64,000 bases of DNA from Nakamurella aerolata (GTDB lineage Bacteria; Actinomycetota; Actinomycetes; Mycobacteriales; Nakamurellaceae): assembly GCF_013002705.1 (NCBI RefSeq), contig NZ_JABEND010000009.1, positions 62,001-126,000 on the forward strand, read 5' to 3'. Below are positions 58,837 to 64,000 of this stretch, piece by piece (position 1 is the stretch's first letter; the number at the start of each line of letters is the position of its first letter). The translations under genes were made by a program, and so were the position numbers. The notes beneath the pieces are model-generated. The model saw nothing but the letters and a program-made list of their open reading frames with translations. It did not search any database and was not told the origin of the DNA.

Positions 58837-59480
58837 TGCTGCCCCGCAGGGACGGCGCCGAGCAGGGCGCGGGCAGTGCGGGTGGTGAGCCGGGTCATCG
58901 CGCTGGTGACGGCCGGCAGGCTGACGACAGCGGCGGCACCGACAACCAGGTAGCAGCCGGCCGCGACCAGGTAATTGTCGCCGAGCCCCAACAGCTCGGG
59001 CAGGTTCTGATCGTCCTTGCCGTTCGGCAGCGCCCAGCCCCACAGGCTCCAGCTGAGCCCGCCGGCCGCCGCGGCCCACCAGGTCAGTGCGACACCGGCC
59101 GGGATCCAGCCGAGCAGCGGCTGCAGCAGTACGTACCGCACCCCGCGCCAGGTCGCCGGGTCGGCGAGCGCGCCGCGGGCGCCCGGCCGTGGTGTTGCGG
59201 GCGTCGGCGGGTCCAGCCCGATGCCGCGCTGCCTGGCGATCTCGGCCTGCCCCTGACGACGAGCAAGGCCGGCCGCCAGCAGCACCAGCGGAACGCCGAT
59301 CCACAGCACGGCCAGCGTCAACCCCACCGTCAGCAGGGCGGCGACGGCAAGTCCGGCCGCCATGGTGCAGACGAAAGCCGAAACCAGGTAACGAGTTTCG
59401 GCGGCAAGACGTCCGCGAGTGCTGAGCAGGCCCGGGGCGGCGGCCGGCCCGGTCAGCGGTTTCAGCGAGGTGGTGGTCAT
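58833..59480 (-). CDS. Stand-alone sensor-domain membrane protein
   Basis: 215 residues from ATG at 59480. Four helices and GGLSWSLWGWALPNGKDDQN show it is a paralogue of the N-terminal domain of the next-encoded histidine kinase, without kinase parts. Overlaps that gene by 4 bp. It may modulate or bind the kinase, or compete for its signal. TAGCGT precedes the ATG by 7 nt. Confidence 0.85.
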   Translation of the reverse strand: MTTTSLKPLTGPAAAPGLLSTRGRLAAETRYLVSAFVCTMAAGLAVAALLTVGLTLAVLWIGVPLVLLAAGLARRQGQAEIARQRGIGLDPPTPATPRPGARGALADPATWRGVRYVLLQPLLGWIPAGVALTWWAAAAGGLSWSLWGWALPNGKDDQNLPELLGLGDNYLVAAGCYLVVGAAAVVSLPAVTSAMTRLTTRTARALLGAVPAGQQ

Positions 59481-59487
59481 GTCGACA

Positions 59488-59493
59488 ACGCTA
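59488..59493 (-). promoter_or_regulatory. Leaderless -10 box (TAGCGT) of the sensor operon
   Basis: On the minus strand TAGCGT ends 7 nt before ATG at 59480. The same hexamer and spacing occur before the response regulator. Confidence 0.65.
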
Positions 59494-59563
59494 GGAACCA
59501 CTGACCGGGCCGGACAGCCAGCGAACTGGCGGAACCGGGGTACAGCTAGGTGGACAGTCCCGG

Positions 59564-62356
59564 CTACTTCACCAGGACGGTGGCGTGGCCGGTGGAGCGC
59601 TGCACGCTCGGATCGTCCGGCAGCCAGGTCACCACCACGTTCACCCTGCCCCTGGTGACTGGAATCGGGTCGGTGACGGCGCGGCCGGTGCCGTCGGCAC
59701 CGGTGTTCAGCGGCACCGATGCCACTTTCTTGCCGGCGACGTTCACGTTCGCGGTGCCGGCGACCGCGACCGGCGTGCTCAGCTTCACCGTGGTGGTGAC
59801 CACCAGGTTGCGCTTGCCCTTCACCTTGACGACGTCGGCGGTGACGGTGGTGGTGGACAGCACCATCGCCACCTGCAGTTTCTGGCTGGTGGTGGTGGCG
59901 GGCAGCGCGGTCCGCGGGTCGGCCGGGACGAAGGTGGCGGTGACGGCCATGACGCCGGCCGGGGTGGTTGCCGGGATCGGCAGGGTTGCGGTGCCGTCGG
60001 CGCCCACCTCGGACTGGCTCAACGTTGAGCGCCCGGAACGCAGCACCACCGTGCCGTGCGGCCGGCCGCCGCCCGGCAGCGTGACCGTTGCGGTGGCGGC
60101 AACCGGCTTGTCGGTGCCATAGACCGGTACGTCGGTGGGCAGCCGCAGGCTGATGGCCGACTGCACCGGCGCTGCCGGGGTGGCCGCACCCCAGCTGGAA
60201 GCGTTGCTGCCCAACGTGTATCGCAGCGTCTGCGCCGATGCCAGCTGAGCCACCGTCATCTCGGTACCGGTGTGCTGCGCACCGTCGACCGTCATGGACT
60301 GGATGAACGGTGCGCCGGCGGCGTCGGCGCTGGTCTCGATCCGCAGCGGCGGCTCGCCGGCGGCGCGGTGCACGGTGATGCCGGGGAACTGCGGCGTCGA
60401 CAGCTGCAGCGCACCCTCGGAGGCGACGGTCGGGAACATGCCGAGCGCGGCGAAGACGTACCAGCTGGAGGTGGCGCCCATGTCGTCGTTGCCCGGCAAC
60501 CCGGCCCGGCCGGTGGTGAACGCAATGTCCATCAGTTTGGCAACGATGTACTGGGTGGCCGCCGGCTTGCCGGCAGCGTTGTAGGCCCACGGCGCCGGAA
60601 AGCCCATCTCGTTGCCCATATAGAAGCCTTGCGACTCCTGGCCGCCGTTGAGCTGCTTGGCGGTGGGCGTCACGGTGAGGGCGTTGTCGATGGAGAACAG
60701 CCGGTTCAGCCGCTCGACGGCGGCGGCCGGTCCGCCGATCGCGGTGATCAGCTGCGGCCAGGACTGGCCGAACGAGAAGAAGTAGTTGGGCTCGGTCGAC
60801 TCGTGGAACGAGCCTGGCACCAGCGGCCCCGGCTGCCCCGGCGCCGCCGGCTTGCTGCGCGCGGCAATGGTGGTGGTGGCCGGGTCGAAGATGCTCGTCC
60901 ACCACTGCGCCCTGCCCTGCAGCTGGGCGGTGTCGGCCGCGGTGATTCCGGCGCTGTTCTTGACGGATTCGGGCAGGCCGGCCAGCAGTTGCGCTGCCGC
61001 CCAGTCGCTGTTGTACCGCTCGATGTTCGCCGAGGAGGCGTCCGGGTAGTAGCCGTCGGCCAGATAGTCGTCGAAGCCGGGGAAACTGGCGTTGCCGTTG
61101 CAGCTGCTGGCCGCGTCGTAGCCGGACTGCAGGGTGAGCCTGGCCGCGGCGTTCAGGTCGAAGTTGTTGGCGCCGAAGGCGTATGCGCCGGCCAACATCG
61201 GCGGCGCGTTGTCGCCGGCCATCGGTGTCGAGTCGTCGCTGGCGTCCACCCAGTGCGGGAAGGCGCCGCACTGCAGCCCATCGACCACCAGCGACTGGTT
61301 CACCTCGCTGGCGACGTCCGGCGCCAGTAGCGCCAGCAGCTGAGCCTGGGAGCGGTAGGTGTCCCACATCGACAGCCCGCTGTAGTGGGTGCGGTAGCCG
61401 CCGGTGGAACCGTCCGGCCGGCGGAACGGGTAATCGGCGACGTTCGCGGTTGGCCGGTCCAGCACCGTCCCGGTGACGTCGACGTCGGCCGGGTAGGGCT
61501 TGGCTGCGGCCATGCTGCGGAAGTCGCCGTTCACGTCGGAGTAGACCGTCGGCGAGCCGAACACCCGGTACAGCGCGGTGTAGAACTTGGTGAGCTGCTC
61601 CCGCTGCCGGGTGGTCAGCGCGGCCGGGTCGGCGGCCCGGTCGACCTGGATGCTGTTCAGTCTGGTGTTCCAGGCGGCGTCGGTCGCCTGGCGTACCTGG
61701 TCGAAAGTGCTTGCGGCGTTTTCGGTCTGCAGGTTGAGTTTGGCGTTCTGCTGGCTGACGGCGGAGATGCCGACCCGCATGGTGAGCGTCGGGTCGTCGG
61801 CCGGCAACTGGTACTGCAGCACCGCTGCTCCGTCCTGCACGGTATTGACGGTGCCGCCGCTCTGCGCCTTGAGCGATCGATTGAGCTCGGCGTAGAAGTA
61901 CACCGGCGAGTTGAACTTGGTGCCGTACGGCGTGCAGAACGCCGGCGCCACCGCCGTCCCGCTGAGCGTGCGCCCGTCGTCGCCGATGGTGAGCTGGGTG
62001 TTGGCTGCCGAGATCTTGTTGCCGGCACCGGAATTGCTGTTGCCGTTGAGCTTGGTGTCGAGCGCGAGGTAGCCGGCGCCGGCATTCGGGTAGCTGAACT
62101 GTGCCATCCCGGTCCGGGTGGTGGCCGTCAACTCCACCGTCACCTTGTTGTCCAGCTGCACCGAGTACAGGCCGGGTTTGGCGGTCTCCGTCGCGGTCTT
62201 GAAGGTGACGCCGGTCGGCCTGGCACCGCTGGCCACCGGTTGCGGGGTGGACGCCGGCATCAGCCCGACGGCGCCCTGACCGGGGCAGCCGACACCGTTC
62301 AAGTGGGTGAGGCTGATGGTGCTGACATCGTTGTCAGGATGCTGCCAGCGTAATGG
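59564..62356 (-). pseudogene. GH92 alpha-mannosidase, 5' truncated
   Basis: The frame is open over the GH92 body: STISLTHLNGVGC near the start, WDTYRSQAQLLALLAP, FYMGNEMGFPAPWAYN and PGNDDMGATSSWYVFAALG, then two Ig-like domains to the stop at 59564. What is missing is the beginning. There is no signal peptide and no YVDPxxGT...FPGA domain (about 100-130 residues). Upstream of about 62356 the frame runs antisense into the FUSC gene. No convincing start codon or promoter is seen. It is probably a dead or deleted copy; an assembly join is an alternative. Confidence 0.75.
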
Positions 62357-62414
62357 ACGGCGCCAGCACCGGTCTGTTCCGGTGCCAGTGCCGATGCCGC
62401 CGTCGGCGCCGGTG

Positions 62415-62420
62415 CATGAT
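62415..62420 (+). promoter_or_regulatory. Leaderless -10 candidate (CATGAT) of the FUSC gene
   Basis: CATGAT ends 6 nt before GTG at 62427, the same geometry as elsewhere in the window. One mismatch to TANNNT. Confidence 0.45.
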
Positions 62421-62426
62421 CGTCGG

Positions 62427-64000
62427 GTGAGCCTTCCGGTCAGCCCCGGCGCCCAATGGCGTCGAGAGATGCTACGGCGCGGGCGCACTCGGGTGCAGGT
62501 GGAGCGCCGCGACCTGAAGGATCGGATCGGCGCCGCAGACCCCGGTGGGGTCCGGCTGCACATGGCGTTCCGGGTGGTCGTCGCGATCGCCGCGGCGCTG
62601 GCGCTGGAGCGGCTGTGGTCCGCCGTCACCGGCATCGGTGCCGCGCCGGTGATGCTGCTCGGCGCGGTGGTTGCCATGCTGACCGCGTCCGGTATCAGGG
62701 AGAACACCAGGCAACGGACGTTCAACGCCGCCTGGCCGGTACTGCCGGCGGCGGTGCTCGGCGGCGGCGCCGCCACCCTGACCAGCGGCGTGAAGTGGTT
62801 GACGCTGGTGCTGTTCGTCGTGGTGTCGTTTGTTGCGGTATGGATCCGCCGGTTCGGTCCGGCCTGGCTCACCTACGGGATGGTCGGCTGGCAGAGCTAC
62901 TTCTTCATTCTCTTTCTCGGCCCGCCGATACATCAGTTTCCTATCATTATCGGCGCGCTCGCGCTGTCGGCCGTCAGTACCACCCTGCTGCTGTGCACGG
63001 TGCTGTATCAAGACCCGGCAAAGCGCTTGCGCCGCACCATCGCCGCCTACCGGGCGCGGGCCCGCGCGGTGATCTCGGCCGCCCTCGACGTGTTGGCCGA
63101 GCCGGACGATCGGGCACCGGTCAAGGTGCTCCGTACTCAGCTGGTGCAGCTCTCCGAGATCGTGCTGTTGCTGGACGGGCAGCTCTCGGAAGACCGGGTG
63201 CTGCCGCCCGACGTCAGCCCATGGGCGTTGCGCCGCTGGGTGGTCGACGTCGAGATCGGCATGGACGAGCTGGTCTCTGCGGTGTTGAACTACACCGAGA
63301 TCGCCCACCAGCAGCCCTTCACCCTCACCCGCAGGGTGCGGGAGGTGCTGCAGGCGGTCGGCTGGGCCGACTCCGATCGCGCCGCCGCACTCGCACTGCA
63401 GCTCGCCGACGACCCGGACGCGCCCGCCCCCGCCCGGCAGCTGGGTCGCGGCGCCGACTTTCTGATCGACACGGTGGCGCGCTGGACGTCGGGCGAGCTG
63501 CTGCAGCCGGCCACCGGTGAGGCCAAGGCAGCGCTGTCGGAGTTCGAATCGGTGCTGGCGCTGCGCGCCGGACGATTGCCCGGCACTGCGCCGCTGGCCG
63601 AAAAGGCCGTGAAGGACGCCGATGCGCCGGCGTGGTCGCCGGCCCGGCTGCGGTTGACCACCCGCCAGGCGGTACAGGCCTCGGTCGCGGCCGCGCTGGC
63701 GATCTGGATCGGGCACCTGATCTCACCGCAGCGGTACTACTGGGCGGTGATCGCAGCCTTCATCGCGTTCACCGGGACCGCGACGGCCAGCGACACCGTG
63801 CGGCGCAGCCTGGGCCGGGTGGTGGGCACGACGCTCGGGCTGCTGGCCGCCGTTGGACTGTCCGGATTGACGGCCGGGCACACCCCGTGGACGTACGTCG
63901 TGCTGCTGATCAGCCTTGGCCTGGCCTGGTACCTGTTCCCGATCAGCTACGGCGCGATGATCTTCTTCCTGACGGTCGCGCTCGGCCAGCTGTACGGGCT
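62427..64000 (+). CDS. FUSC-family membrane protein, 3' end outside window
   Basis: At least 524 residues from GTG at 62427; the frame is still open at the window edge. A first set of helices (about 45-190; VVVAIAAALALERLWSAVTG, then GMVGWQSYFFILFLGPP) is followed by a cytoplasmic helical region (about 195-410) and a second membrane block (RLTTRQAVQASVAAALAIWI, then RYYWAVIAAFIAFTGT). The second block is the FUSC-like domain of aromatic-acid/fusaric-acid-type exporters. Substrate unknown. It is divergent from the truncated GH92 gene. Confidence 0.85.
   Translation, partial: MSLPVSPGAQWRREMLRRGRTRVQVERRDLKDRIGAADPGGVRLHMAFRVVVAIAAALALERLWSAVTGIGAAPVMLLGAVVAMLTASGIRENTRQRTFNAAWPVLPAAVLGGGAATLTSGVKWLTLVLFVVVSFVAVWIRRFGPAWLTYGMVGWQSYFFILFLGPPIHQFPIIIGALALSAVSTTLLLCTVLYQDPAKRLRRTIAAYRARARAVISAALDVLAEPDDRAPVKVLRTQLVQLSEIVLLLDGQLSEDRVLPPDVSPWALRRWVVDVEIGMDELVSAVLNYTEIAHQQPFTLTRRVREVLQAVGWADSDRAAALALQLADDPDAPAPARQLGRGADFLIDTVARWTSGELLQPATGEAKAALSEFESVLALRAGRLPGTAPLAEKAVKDADAPAWSPARLRLTTRQAVQASVAAALAIWIGHLISPQRYYWAVIAAFIAFTGTATASDTVRRSLGRVVGTTLGLLAAVGLSGLTAGHTPWTYVVLLISLGLAWYLFPISYGAMIFFLTVALGQLYG

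Overview
The window is very G+C-rich, densely packed and read from both strands. It looks like the chromosome of a free-living actinobacterium. The best lineage marker is a bacterial proteasome activator (Bpa) ending in the proteasome-docking tail GQYL, which is known from proteasome-bearing Actinomycetota. A DUF222/HNH (13E12-type) gene, an AfsR/SARP-type regulator, DUF5926 and DUF4328 proteins and many leaderless start codons agree with this. No species can be named from sequence alone. No phage, insertion sequence or CRISPR array was seen.

Layout. 1-2598: the end of an Mrp Na+/H+ antiporter operon (mrpD partial, then E, F, G), followed by a convergent DHA2 drug-efflux MFS gene. 4206-10284: two secreted glycosidases, GH92 alpha-mannosidase and GH29 alpha-L-fucosidase, with a LacI-type operator candidate in front of the GH92 gene. 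10657-10741: tRNA-Ser(UGA). 10874-16513: a large AfsR-like ATPase/TPR regulator facing three exported cell-wall enzymes (M15-like, M23, NlpC/P60-like). Two of these carry an almost identical 320-bp I36-type module. 16616-31198: a long minus-strand L-rhamnose operon (DeoR regulator, rhamnulokinase, ABC importer, class II aldolase, HAD, a second FGGY kinase, RhaI isomerase, aldolase-SDR fusion, epimerase).

31495-62356 is mostly single housekeeping or stress genes: zinc metallopeptidase, EamA exporter, quinone oxidoreductase coupled to Bpa, DoxX, class III aminotransferase, broken DUF222/HNH gene, guanine-deaminase-like enzyme, serS, an HTH-SRPBCC fusion, two PfkB kinases, pheA, CPBP protease, uppP, rhodanese, Fpg/Nei glycosylase, and a two-component system with an extra free-standing sensor domain. 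Two toxin-antitoxin loci keep the antitoxin but have damaged VapC toxins. The window ends with a 5'-truncated second GH92 gene and the start of a FUSC-family membrane protein.

How it works together. The exported mannosidase and fucosidase would release sugars from glycans, and the rhamnose operon imports and degrades a 6-deoxyhexose to DHAP and lactaldehyde. The extra kinase and aldolase in that operon could serve a second deoxysugar. The most distinctive features are the shuffled I36 module on two different peptidoglycan hydrolases, the widespread TANNNT box 6-7 nt before start codons, and regulatory palindromes that sit on those boxes.
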